Translations under genes and position numbers: made by a program
The notes under the pieces: model-generated
What the model was told of the DNA's origin: nothing
What the model saw: only the letters and a program-made list of their open reading frames with translations
The model's database searches: none
NCBI RefSeq assembly: GCF_010686655.1
Contig: NZ_JAAGVY010000021.1
Span: 16,058 to 80,057, forward strand
Direction: 5' to 3'
Source of the DNA: Cryomorpha ignava
GTDB lineage: Bacteria > Bacteroidota > Bacteroidia > Flavobacteriales_D > Cryomorphaceae
DNA length: 64,000 bases
In this document: piece after piece, positions 9,378 through 19,300 of the stretch
How the letters are laid out: every line of letters begins with the position of its first letter
How positions within the stretch are numbered: position 1 is the stretch's first letter

Positions 9378-11207
9378 TTAGTAAGTTGCGGCAGTGTTGT
9401 CGGTAAGTGATTTGAGGAAGGTAATGATGTTTTTTTTCTCACTTTCGGTAAGGTTTAAATGATCTCCAGAAAGGGTTTGATTGGGCAAGTCTGACTCAGA
9501 AAATCCAACACCGTAAGCTCCTCCATTTTCATAAAATTCAATTACTTCATTTAAAGTTCCGTATGCGCCATTGTGAAAATAGGGTGCAGTAAGTTCAATA
9601 TTTCTTACAGTTACTGTTTTAAAAGATTTATTGTAAATCCACGCTTCCTCATTATTAATTCCATTGTTGTTTCTTCCGTTATCGGGATCAATAACTTTCT
9701 GATTGGGCTTTTGCATAACACCTAAAATCTCACTTTCGGTTTTCTGAAAATGTGGAGGTACTAAACCAGAAAAAGTAGGAGCAAAATGACAGGTACCGCA
9801 AGCAGCCTTTCCCATGAAAAGGTTGAATCCATTTTTTGCTTCTGCCGAGAGCAGTTCCGATTCTTTTCTCATATACTTGTCAAATGGGCTGTTAAAAGAT
9901 TGCAGGGAAAGGACATAAGACGTGAGTGATCTAATCAACCTTTCGCGTGTAAGATCCGCCGATTTAAAAGCCGTTTTAAAAAGTGATTTATACGTTTTAT
10001 CAGCTTTCAAGCTTTCTATTATCTGGCTGTAAGCCGAATCAAACTCTTCCTCATTAAAAATAACATGCTCTGCTTGCTGCTCCAGGGTAAAAGCACGTAG
10101 ATCGTAGAAGTACCGGTCGGCATATACTGCATTTAGAAGGGTCGGCGCGTTTCGCTGCACCGTTTTTCCCTCTACATTGCTCACTGATTTTGCTGCACCA
10201 TCTGTAAAAGCGAGCTCGGGCTTATGGCAACTTCCGCAACTTAAGCTTCCAGAAGTGCTTAGAGATGCGTCATAAAATAGTTTCTTCCCCAATAGTTTTA
10301 TTTCGGGAGAATCATCTTTTCTGGTAAGCTCGGTAAAGTAATACGGATCTAAAAAATCTTTTGCAAAAATGCTTGAACTATTTTGATTCCACGCGCCGTG
10401 ATTTTCCTGCAATAAAATATCTCTGTCAAAAGCCAGATCTCTTAAAAGGGCGTATGTCGGATCAATGTGTTCTCTTATAAAAACAAGTCGATCAAATGTT
10501 TCAAAGTCCGAATTTTTATCGAGATATGCCATAGCACCTTGCAGTCTCTGAACTATCTCTTTACTATCTTCTTCAAAGTAATCTGTTGAGAATGTTTTAA
10601 GTGAAAAGAGTGCATATTTTGATTCTTCAATACCACGTAAAGATCCCGGCGTATCAAAACCAGTGATTCCCAGAGTAACAATAGCGATAAGTTCCTGACG
10701 CATTGCAGATATAAGTTCTCCCTCGGGTATTGATTTGCTATCTAAGTCTGATTTTACTTTCGCGAAAGCATTCTGAAGATTACCCGCCAATTGGTCTATT
10801 TCAATGGCATGTTTACCCGGATTATCATATATCAATTCATCTAAATACTGCAAGCCTTCAGGCGGGTGCACACTGGCTCTGCTCCCTTCACGTGAAATGT
10901 GAAAAAGTGGCGCCCCATTTAGGTTAGACTCTGTATAATCTGGATAGTAGTAATTAAGTATAAACTCAACACGCTTATACTCATTCCGCGCTTCATTTAT
11001 AGCTTTTACAAGCTTGGCCTCTGTTGATTGTCCAACACGGTATTGAGCAGCTGTTCTTTTAAGCTGTAGAAATGATTTATCTAAATTATTAGAATATTGA
11101 TCTACCAACCGCTTATCTGTTGTAAAGTTGAAAGATGAAAGAAGCGCAGAAATAACAACAACAGCAATCAGCAGTATTACGCCTCCTTTATTGGTTTTAA
11201 ATTGCAT
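9378..11207 (-). CDS. Di-haem cytochrome c peroxidase (MauG/CCP family) with N-terminal helical extension
   Basis: 609 residues, nearly twice a standard CCP. One membrane anchor or signal segment (about 8-24) is followed by an alpha-helical region of about 260 residues that resembles the imelysin-like extension found on Bacteroidota CCPs, then the di-haem peroxidase (about 300-605). Two c-type haem motifs are visible: CGSCH (324-328) and CGTCH (470-474). The conserved context FTDGAAKS follows the first haem and NIELTAPYFHNGAYGTL lies near the C-terminus. It reduces H2O2 using electrons from small cytochromes, or works as a MauG-like oxidant, in the periplasm. The downstream LRR gene is likely co-transcribed; the PhoX-like gene upstream is separated by a hairpin terminator. 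Confidence 0.9.
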   Translation of the reverse strand: MQFKTNKGGVILLIAVVVISALLSSFNFTTDKRLVDQYSNNLDKSFLQLKRTAAQYRVGQSTEAKLVKAINEARNEYKRVEFILNYYYPDYTESNLNGAPLFHISREGSRASVHPPEGLQYLDELIYDNPGKHAIEIDQLAGNLQNAFAKVKSDLDSKSIPEGELISAMRQELIAIVTLGITGFDTPGSLRGIEESKYALFSLKTFSTDYFEEDSKEIVQRLQGAMAYLDKNSDFETFDRLVFIREHIDPTYALLRDLAFDRDILLQENHGAWNQNSSSIFAKDFLDPYYFTELTRKDDSPEIKLLGKKLFYDASLSTSGSLSCGSCHKPELAFTDGAAKSVSNVEGKTVQRNAPTLLNAVYADRYFYDLRAFTLEQQAEHVIFNEEEFDSAYSQIIESLKADKTYKSLFKTAFKSADLTRERLIRSLTSYVLSLQSFNSPFDKYMRKESELLSAEAKNGFNLFMGKAACGTCHFAPTFSGLVPPHFQKTESEILGVMQKPNQKVIDPDNGRNNNGINNEEAWIYNKSFKTVTVRNIELTAPYFHNGAYGTLNEVIEFYENGGAYGVGFSESDLPNQTLSGDHLNLTESEKKNIITFLKSLTDNTAATY

Positions 11208-11251
11208 TGGCTTATTTTTTAGTTGAAAGTTTTATAATCTGAAAAATCCAA

Positions 11252-11283
11252 ACCCCACGCCCGTAAATTAGGCGTGGGGTGTG
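11252..11283 (-). terminator. Terminator hairpin after the PhoX-like gene
   Basis: A perfect 10-bp stem ACCCCACGCC/GGCGTGGGGT (11252-11261 and 11271-11280) with a 9-nt loop. On the minus strand it is followed by a T-rich stretch (TTTGGATTTTT). It sits between the stop at 11315 and the peroxidase start at 11207. Confidence 0.75.
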
Positions 11284-11314
11284 AAATATTTAATTGAAAA
11301 GGCAAGCGCACATG

Positions 11315-14300
11315 CTAGCGAGCAATTACGAACTTGTCAATGATCGTTTCATTTTCAGTAACCATTCGGTAGATATAAACACCGTTTGGAAGGTTTAAAC
11401 CATTAAAATCTACCCTGTTTTCAACATCTTTTTCAGACAATTGATTAAAAAGTGTTTCAACAACTCTTCCATTCATATCAACTACCTGAACAGTTGTAAA
11501 AACAGTAGAAGCCGTCTTGAAGATAATTTTCAATTCACCCTCTGTTGGATTAGGGAAGGCAGTGATAACGTCTTGAGAATCAGTAATCTCAATGAAAGAT
11601 ACTTCTTCATCTTCAGCACCAACTAAATGCGAAACTTCATCTGCAACACTGTTAAAGCGCTCCTCAAGGTCAGTACATCCTGCACCCAAGTCACCATTGT
11701 ATATGCTAAATGGAGCACCATCAAGACTTAGGTTAAACTCAAGACCTGTAGCAATACCATCAGTTCCATATGCAACCAGGCTTCCCGCATCGCGTGATGC
11801 AACAAGAAGGTTGCCGTTTGACATCGTAGCCATTCCCATAACTTTATATGAAACAGATCCCAGAACTGTATTTATTCCGTTCGCATTGATTTGGTAAAGC
11901 TTACCACCAAAGCTTCTTGAAGCAAGGTAAAGGGTACCATCTAATCCAAAGCTAATATCACCACCAGATACATTTGCAGTAGCATAAGGCGATCGCTCAC
12001 CGGTTGCAACATTTACAGAAGTAATGATTCCGCTATCCGTATCACCTATCAAAAGCGATCCATCTTCGGTAAAAACAGCAGCGGTAACTTTTGTAAGTGG
12101 GGTGCTCAAAGCAACTTCTTCACTCAATTCACCATTGCCGCTCATTACATTTAATGTTCTGTAAGAACCACCTTGAGACCTCACAAGGTAAAGGAGTTTG
12201 TCATTTTCATTAAATGCGATGTGCACTTCGTAATCTACCGTTTGAATGGCTTCAAGAGAAGCTGAAGTTTCAACTGCATCAAGAGTTACTTCATAGATAG
12301 TAGAAATACTGTCGTGATCAACATCTGCCAGATAAATAGCGTAGTTATCACAGTCAATTACTGATGCGCTTTCGCGAATAACTGTAATAGATTCAGAAAG
12401 ATCAAAACAACCCGAAAGCTCGTTTGCGTTTACATTTTCACCATTGGCGAAAGCCGCAGCCAAATCTGCAACATTGCTGCTCTCAGCATCAAAACTCAAG
12501 AACCAAATTAGGCAAGAGCCTGCACCGGCATCGTCAAAGTTGATAGCTTCTACATCTGCAATAGTTGCAGGAAGACCCAATATATTACCCTCTGTATCAG
12601 TTACAACCCATGTTCCTGCCACGTCATCTGTTGGCATTATATCAAATTGAACCGTTACGTTGCTTTCTACTTCATCATTTACTAAAACTACTGTTTGATC
12701 TTCTCCATCGCCAAAAGCAATTGATCCGCCGTATGCTAAACACAAATCTTCAGCGCCAAGGAAGCTGCTCAAAGCGAAAATTACTGTAGCTGAAGCGTTA
12801 AAACTCACTTCATTTCCTGTAGCATCTATCTGTGGCGTATTCGAGCCACTTGGGTGCTGCACGGAGAAGAAACCAAACTTATTATCAGGTGAGAAAGTTA
12901 AACCTGTAGGCTCAGAACCATTTGGAACTGAAGCGAAAAGCTCAACATTCGGATAAATCTGACTGTGGTCAGGACGAACTACCCAGATGTAGTTCAAACC
13001 ACCATCCTGCTGTACCCAAAGATTTCCTTGATTATCAAAGGTGAGATTATCGTTACCACCACCCCAATTTTCAGAAACAATTCCATTTGCCGTTTCGATA
13101 TCATAAGCTCTACCACCTACAAAAGTTTCGAAACCTGTTACGCCATTGTCACCATCGGTGAATCGGTATGTTCTGCCATTTCCTTTTGAAGTGAAGTAAA
13201 TTTTACCATCAATTGGACTGATCTCACAATCTTCAACACCATTAAAATTTGTACCACCAAGAGCAGCAGCTGTGTTGCGAATGTTGTTTCTTTCTTCAGG
13301 CGTATCATTTGGCACCTGAATCCAAAGACCAGCAGTTCCAGATGGATCGCCACTTACCAATTCTTGATTAAGGCTAAGCACATAAACTGTTCCTGCACTA
13401 AGATTACCAGGCTCATCGGCTACAAATTTGTATACACATTGTGTACCACCATCTTCACCGTAAAAGGCGCGAATCATGTCATCAGCAACTACAACATTCT
13501 CATGGTTCATTCTACCCATTGCCCATAGTTTATCCTGAACGCCATCATTTTCGTAGTCAAGAACTTCAGCCGTAATAGGGTCTATTTCAACCAACCAACC
13601 AATATCCTGGTATCCATCTTCATTAGAGTCGCCACCGCTTGTGTTTTCTTCAGCAGTAATTATTGTTCCCCAAGGAGTAAGACCACCAGAACAGTTTCTG
13701 ATAGTACTCACAAGATCATCATTATAAAAATCAACTGCTTGTGTACTATCTACTTCCCAAAGTAACGTCTCTTCGTTGTAATGTAAGTCAGCAATGGTAA
13801 CGCCACCCGGAGATGTTTCATGATTTACCGAAAGATGACCAATCGTGCTGCTACCATCTAAACCTATATAACCAGTAAAATCATGGTTTCCACCAATGTT
13901 ACCCTCACCAATTGTATGAGGAGTACCTTGCTTCAAGATCATTTGAAAGCGGTGTCCTTCCGGGAGAATTAAGTTAGGAGTTTGTGCGGTTGGATCAATT
14001 GAGGTAAAGCAACCAATGTGATCTGTAGTGCAATCTGCCGGAGGGTTAACCTCTGGTAAGTTTTGAATGTACATATCAAAACCAAGGTCAGAACTTTGAC
14101 CATCTCTGTTGTGCAGTTCTACAGCAATTTGATTTTCGCCATCTACGAATATATCGCTACTAAGAATGTGATAGAAGTATGTATCTTCCGCGTTCCCAGA
14201 AACTGTAGTGGAAGAAAAAGTAAGGTAATCTATCTCTCCTTCCGGCATGTTATCGCGAACAACTTCTACACCATTGATATAGATTATTGCACCATCGTCT

Positions 14301-15763
14301 CTTCTTAGTCCGATAACTACTGAATCCACAACGCTTGTCATATCTACATTTATACTTCTACGGAAGTAAGTTGTGATATACTTGTTGTCGGCATCAGGGC
14401 CAAAAGAAACCACTGTTTCAACATCGTCACCGTATCCAAGAGGGCCATTGCCCTGATTCCAAAGGTAATCGTCAAAGCTGATGTTTGTCCAGTCTTCTGA
14501 ACCTAAGTCAGAACCATTGTCAAGGTAATTCCAACCAGAGCCGGCTGGAAGTGGGTACTGCGCAGCTGTGTAAGGCACTTCAAGGAAATTTACAGCTATG
14601 TTAAAACCAAGATCAGAACTTGAAGCTGAAGCTTGGTGAAGCTCTACAGCAATTACGTTTGTTCCGTCTTGAAGAAGGTTAGCCGTATTTATTGTAAAGT
14701 AAGCAGACTCATCAGACCCATTTACAGTTTCGCTTGCAAACGTATTATATGAAACTTCGCCTTCGGGCATGTTCATTCTAAATGCTTCCACGCCGTTTAC
14801 ATAAACAATAGCTCCATCGTCTCTCAGTACATCAAATACCAGAGAATCAATAGAAGCAGAGTTTTCAACTTCGAATATGTGGCGTAAGTAGTAGGTAGGA
14901 TATTTGTTTTCAGCATCGTCACCAAAACTCAATTCGGTAACAACATCGGCTTCACCGTATCCAAGTTTAGCATCGCCATAATCCCAGTCATCTCCGGCAG
15001 GATAGTCAATAGCTGTCCAGCTTTCGCCAGCAAGATCAACTCCATTGTCATTGTATAACCAAGAACTACCTGCAGCAACAGGAAAAGAACCCGGGAAATA
15101 CATTTCCGGAAGGGTGTAATCTATTACTAATCTTGCCGCTACAGTCGGGTCATTGTCGTATGTTTTAAATACGCGTTTGTTGTCGCCATTACCGGCATAT
15201 CCGGGTACCTCTATATAAAGTGGATCTACCAAAGCGAAAGCGATGGCGTTTCCTGCAGTCCAGTTATCATGCGAAATAGCTTCTGTGATAAGCACAGCAA
15301 GATCTGGTGATTGCTGGTCTTCTCCGGCGTCGTTAACCTGTGCAAATGGTCCAAAATTCCAAATTACGGTGTCACCGTAATAGTAGTCACGATTTAAAAC
15401 GTTGTATGCTCCGCTGCCATAAGATGCGGCATCACCTGTATTTTCAAGAACGATTGCTGCATTTACATCTCCTGTAGTATTTGACTCATCAACCACAACC
15501 TGAATGTAGGCGTTATTAATTGTCGCTATAGCAGGAATGTCAATCCCTGCAAAACGGAGCCCGATTAATTGTTCAAAAGATCCGTCTTTAGTTACTTCAA
15601 TGTCAGAACTGGTGCGGTACATTTCGCCGGTAAACAGTCCCTGTTCTACGTCATCGTTTCCCGAAGTAATAGGAAATTCGACTGTTTGTGTTAGCTGTGC
15701 TTTCGCCGAGAGTCCCAGAAGGAGTATCGATCCAAACAACAGAAAAGAGTTAAGCTTTTTCAT
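11315..15763 (-). CDS. Giant PhoX-like (DUF839) secreted protein with duplicated beta-sandwich domains and T9SS type A tail
   Basis: 1482 residues. A signal peptide (ending SAKAQ, about 22) leads into a first beta domain (25-215, DNRLR-like with TAGNAIAFALVDP). Two tandem copies of a jelly-roll/galactose-binding-like module follow (about 217-395 and 402-570); both contain RDDGAI(V/I)Y(V/I)NGVE, NMPEGE and IAVELH, then SSDLGF. The PhoX/DUF839 propeller covers about 580-1010, with GHLSVNHETSPGG, LTPWGTIITAEENTSGG and GRMNHENVVV. A second propeller-like region with NHL/YncE-type repeats lies at about 1150-1380. The C-terminus (FPNPTEGELKI to KFVIAR) is a T9SS type A domain. PhoX enzymes are calcium/iron phosphatases; whether this one keeps the catalytic set cannot be settled by eye. 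It likely acts at the cell surface. Confidence 0.85.
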   Translation of the reverse strand: MKKLNSFLLFGSILLLGLSAKAQLTQTVEFPITSGNDDVEQGLFTGEMYRTSSDIEVTKDGSFEQLIGLRFAGIDIPAIATINNAYIQVVVDESNTTGDVNAAIVLENTGDAASYGSGAYNVLNRDYYYGDTVIWNFGPFAQVNDAGEDQQSPDLAVLITEAISHDNWTAGNAIAFALVDPLYIEVPGYAGNGDNKRVFKTYDNDPTVAARLVIDYTLPEMYFPGSFPVAAGSSWLYNDNGVDLAGESWTAIDYPAGDDWDYGDAKLGYGEADVVTELSFGDDAENKYPTYYLRHIFEVENSASIDSLVFDVLRDDGAIVYVNGVEAFRMNMPEGEVSYNTFASETVNGSDESAYFTINTANLLQDGTNVIAVELHQASASSSDLGFNIAVNFLEVPYTAAQYPLPAGSGWNYLDNGSDLGSEDWTNISFDDYLWNQGNGPLGYGDDVETVVSFGPDADNKYITTYFRRSINVDMTSVVDSVVIGLRRDDGAIIYINGVEVVRDNMPEGEIDYLTFSSTTVSGNAEDTYFYHILSSDIFVDGENQIAVELHNRDGQSSDLGFDMYIQNLPEVNPPADCTTDHIGCFTSIDPTAQTPNLILPEGHRFQMILKQGTPHTIGEGNIGGNHDFTGYIGLDGSSTIGHLSVNHETSPGGVTIADLHYNEETLLWEVDSTQAVDFYNDDLVSTIRNCSGGLTPWGTIITAEENTSGGDSNEDGYQDIGWLVEIDPITAEVLDYENDGVQDKLWAMGRMNHENVVVADDMIRAFYGEDGGTQCVYKFVADEPGNLSAGTVYVLSLNQELVSGDPSGTAGLWIQVPNDTPEERNNIRNTAAALGGTNFNGVEDCEISPIDGKIYFTSKGNGRTYRFTDGDNGVTGFETFVGGRAYDIETANGIVSENWGGGNDNLTFDNQGNLWVQQDGGLNYIWVVRPDHSQIYPNVELFASVPNGSEPTGLTFSPDNKFGFFSVQHPSGSNTPQIDATGNEVSFNASATVIFALSSFLGAEDLCLAYGGSIAFGDGEDQTVVLVNDEVESNVTVQFDIMPTDDVAGTWVVTDTEGNILGLPATIADVEAINFDDAGAGSCLIWFLSFDAESSNVADLAAAFANGENVNANELSGCFDLSESITVIRESASVIDCDNYAIYLADVDHDSISTIYEVTLDAVETSASLEAIQTVDYEVHIAFNENDKLLYLVRSQGGSYRTLNVMSGNGELSEEVALSTPLTKVTAAVFTEDGSLLIGDTDSGIITSVNVATGERSPYATANVSGGDISFGLDGTLYLASRSFGGKLYQINANGINTVLGSVSYKVMGMATMSNGNLLVASRDAGSLVAYGTDGIATGLEFNLSLDGAPFSIYNGDLGAGCTDLEERFNSVADEVSHLVGAEDEEVSFIEITDSQDVITAFPNPTEGELKIIFKTASTVFTTVQVVDMNGRVVETLFNQLSEKDVENRVDFNGLNLPNGVYIYRMVTENETIIDKFVIAR

Positions 15764-16386
15764 GAAATTGGTTTTTGTGTTTGATTTAGTGCCGCAAAAC
15801 TCTGGAGAAAATTAGGGTTTAACCGAAATAGAAATTTAAGCTTTTGTTAGCTATTCAATAAATCAAAACTCGCTGGATAAATTTCCCTGACATCTAAAAA
15901 CCAACCAGTTAGAATCGACTATTGGTACTTAGAGATGCCCGGTGATATTTAATAGAGAAATAATATTGTATTATCAAAAAGCTTTACCGGCTTGTGCTTC
16001 AATCGTCTGGAATGTTAATGTTTAGAATCAACCGCATCAGGGTTGTGTAAAGTTGGGTTAATATTAACCCTGAATTGAAACGCCTTTCTGAAATTGGGCA
16101 AATGGTGTGAGGTGAAAGTATAATTGCCCCCGCATCGTTTTCAAGGAAACGAAAATTCATACGCTACTGACCATAGCACAACATTTCAATATCCCCAAAA
16201 AATTCAAATTTCCAATGCTTGTATACTAAATCGACCATTTATAAAGTTTGATTTATAATGCAAGTCATTGCATACCAATCAAGTTTATAACCAGCTGATA
16301 AAATTCTGTTTTGAAAGTTGAGATCTTAACTGTGTAGTGTACTTTAGTGGGCTGCACACAGTGCACACCTTAACAACAGATTATCT
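15764..16386. other. Intergenic region with no gene seen
   Basis: About 620 bp between divergently transcribed genes (PhoX-like and A2M). It is AT-rich, with no ORF of coding character and no RNA gene or strong hairpin recognised. It must hold the two promoters. Confidence 0.5.
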
Positions 16387-19300
16387 ATGTCAGCTGCCCG
16401 CTTCATCCGAATTTCTCTCGTCGCCTTTTTGTCAATTTATCTGGTTGGTTGCTCCGACCCTGAAGAGAAAATTGAAACCAATCCCGCTTTTGGAGAGTTT
16501 ATATTTGCTTATACATCCGGGGTGATTTCTTCCAATGATCCCATTTTGATTCAACTAGCACAGCCTTATAGTGGCAGCATGAGTGCCGATGATGCGCTAC
16601 CTGACAACCTGTTTTCATTTGAACCCAAAATTGAAGGAAAAGCGATATGGCTTAATGAATCGACATTGAAGTTTTTACCCAACGAAAAGCTTCCGGGCAA
16701 TACCAACTATCTCGGAAAGCTCGACTTATCGACACTGATGGATGTGCCGAAAGATATGAAGACATTCAAATTTCAGTTTCAAACCATCAAGCAGGATATG
16801 AGCGTGTATGTTGATGGGCTTGATGCCTACTCTCCTACTGATCTTACGCGGGTGATGCTGAAAGGAAAAATTCACACTGCAGATATCATTGAAACAGAAC
16901 AAATAAAAAAAGCCATTTCGGTAAAGCAGGGCGACAAAGACCTGGGATTTACATTGATTTCTGAATCTGACAGAATCTTTGCTTTTACAGTAGAGAATAT
17001 TGTGCGTGGCGATGAGCGTTCAAAAGTGAAAATACTGTGGTCGCTTGGCGGGAATGAGAAAGAAGATGCGGGTGAAAAGACCATAGAAATTCCTTCGCTT
17101 AGCGATTTTGAAGTCATGAATGTAAAAGTAGATCGGGGCGCAGAGCAGGCTGTTACAGTGTTCTTTTCAGATCCGCTTTCAGATCAGAAACTCGATGCGA
17201 TTGTGAGTGTCGAAGATGTTGAAAGCCTCAAATATCTAATTGATGGAAATGCCTTGAAAATCTATCCGCAATCAAAGGTAAACGGCCATAAACTGCTTCG
17301 CATTAATGGAGCTATTAAAAATGTGGCCGACAAAAGCATGGGCAAAGAATATTCGGCATCCATTGCTTTTGAACTTGAAAAACCTGCTGTGAGATTGATT
17401 GGTGATAAATCTATTATTCCAACGCAGAAGCAAGGTCTCGTTTTCCCGTTTGAAGCTGTCTCGCTGGAAGGTGTTGACGTTTACATCACAAAAATATTTT
17501 CGAATAATATATTGCAGTATCTCCAATCGGCCGAAATGGGCGAAAGCTATTATCTAAACCGTGTGGGCCGCCATATTTACCGCAAGCACATTAATTTGCG
17601 ACAAGCCGGAGGTGCCGATCTGTATTCGTGGAATCGATATTACGTAGATCTTTCGGAAGTTATAAAAGTCGATCCAGGTGCGCTTTACGAAGTTGACATT
17701 CGCTTTAAGCAAAAAGATGCCGTATATAATTGCGATGAAAATGATTCCGGAAAAGAAACCGACAATCTGAATACCGGCAATCAGGGTTGGATTAGCGATG
17801 GAACTTATTTTATAGATGATTATTGGAAAAACTACCAATATAACTGGGAAGAGCAGGAAAACCCATGCAATGCCGCCTATTACAATCGCTACACCACGAG
17901 CTCAAAACGCGTGATAATGGCCACCAATATTGGCCTCACGGCGAAAATGGGTGGCGACAAGAACCTACTTGTAGTGGTAAACGATTTGCGAACCACTACC
18001 CCATTTCAGGCGGCAACCATTAAAGTGTATGATTATCAGCAGCAGCTAATTGCTGAAACGCTTAGCGACGAAAACGGATTTGCCAACATTAAATGTATCA
18101 GAGAGCCTTTTGCAATTGTTGCCTCCAGCACAAACGATAAGGCTTACCTAAAAATCAACCAGGGCAATGCGCTTTCGCTATCAAAATTTGATGTGGCCGG
18201 TCAGCACGTTCAGGATGGAATAAAAGGATTTATTTACGGTGAGCGCGGGGTTTGGCGACCGGGCGACTCGCTGTATCTCAACTTTATACTTGAAGATACC
18301 GAACAGATATTGCCAAAGGCACACCCCGTAGAAATGGAACTTTACAATCCACTGGGGCAACTCGTAACCCGAATTGTGAAAACCAAAAGTGTAAATGGAT
18401 TTTACGATTTTAGAACGGCGACAAATAGCGAAGCACCAACCGGAGACTACCGGATGAATATTTCTGTGGGTAACAGATCATTTAACAAGAGTATAAAAAT
18501 TGAAACCGTTAAGCCCAATCGGTTAAAAATCAGTTTTGAATTTGACGATGTGCAGGCCAACGCCAAAAATCTAAAAGGAGTGCTGGAAGCCAAATGGCTG
18601 CACGGAGCAACAGCTTCAAACCTTACGGCAGATGTTACCATGTCTCTCCGAGGAATGAAAACAACCATTAAGGGATTTGAAAAATATCATTTTGACAATA
18701 ATATTCGCGAAGGTTTTAGTACAGAATCTACAGAGATATTTGATGGGAAACTAAATGCCGAAGGGAAAGCCAATCTGAATATAGATATGGGCGACAAAAC
18801 CCAAAATGCTCCCGGAATGCTCAAAGCGTCTTTCAGTACAAAAGTTTATGAGCCGGGCGGCAATTTCAGCGTTGATTATCACAGCATCAATTACGCTCCA
18901 TACAACAGTTTTGCGGGTATGGAACTTCCCGAAAGCAATATGTGGGGAAATGCACTTGAAACCGATCAGGAACATGAGATCAAGCTGGTATCTGTTGATG
19001 CGAAAGGAAAACCAACCGACAGAAAAGAACTGCTTGTAAAAGTATTTCGAATAGATAACTATTGGTGGTATGACAGCTACAACGGAAACACATACAATTA
19101 CCTGAATAGTAGCTATTACCAAGAGATAAGATCAGAAAAAGTGGCCCTTACCAAGGGTCGTGGAACATATAATATCACGATTCCGGAGCGCAGCTGGGGG
19201 CGCTATTTGATTCATATTGAAGACCCGGTAAGCGGACATACTTCGGCACAGTTTGTTTATTTCGACTGGCCGTATTGGATGCGTGCAAACAGAACAAATA

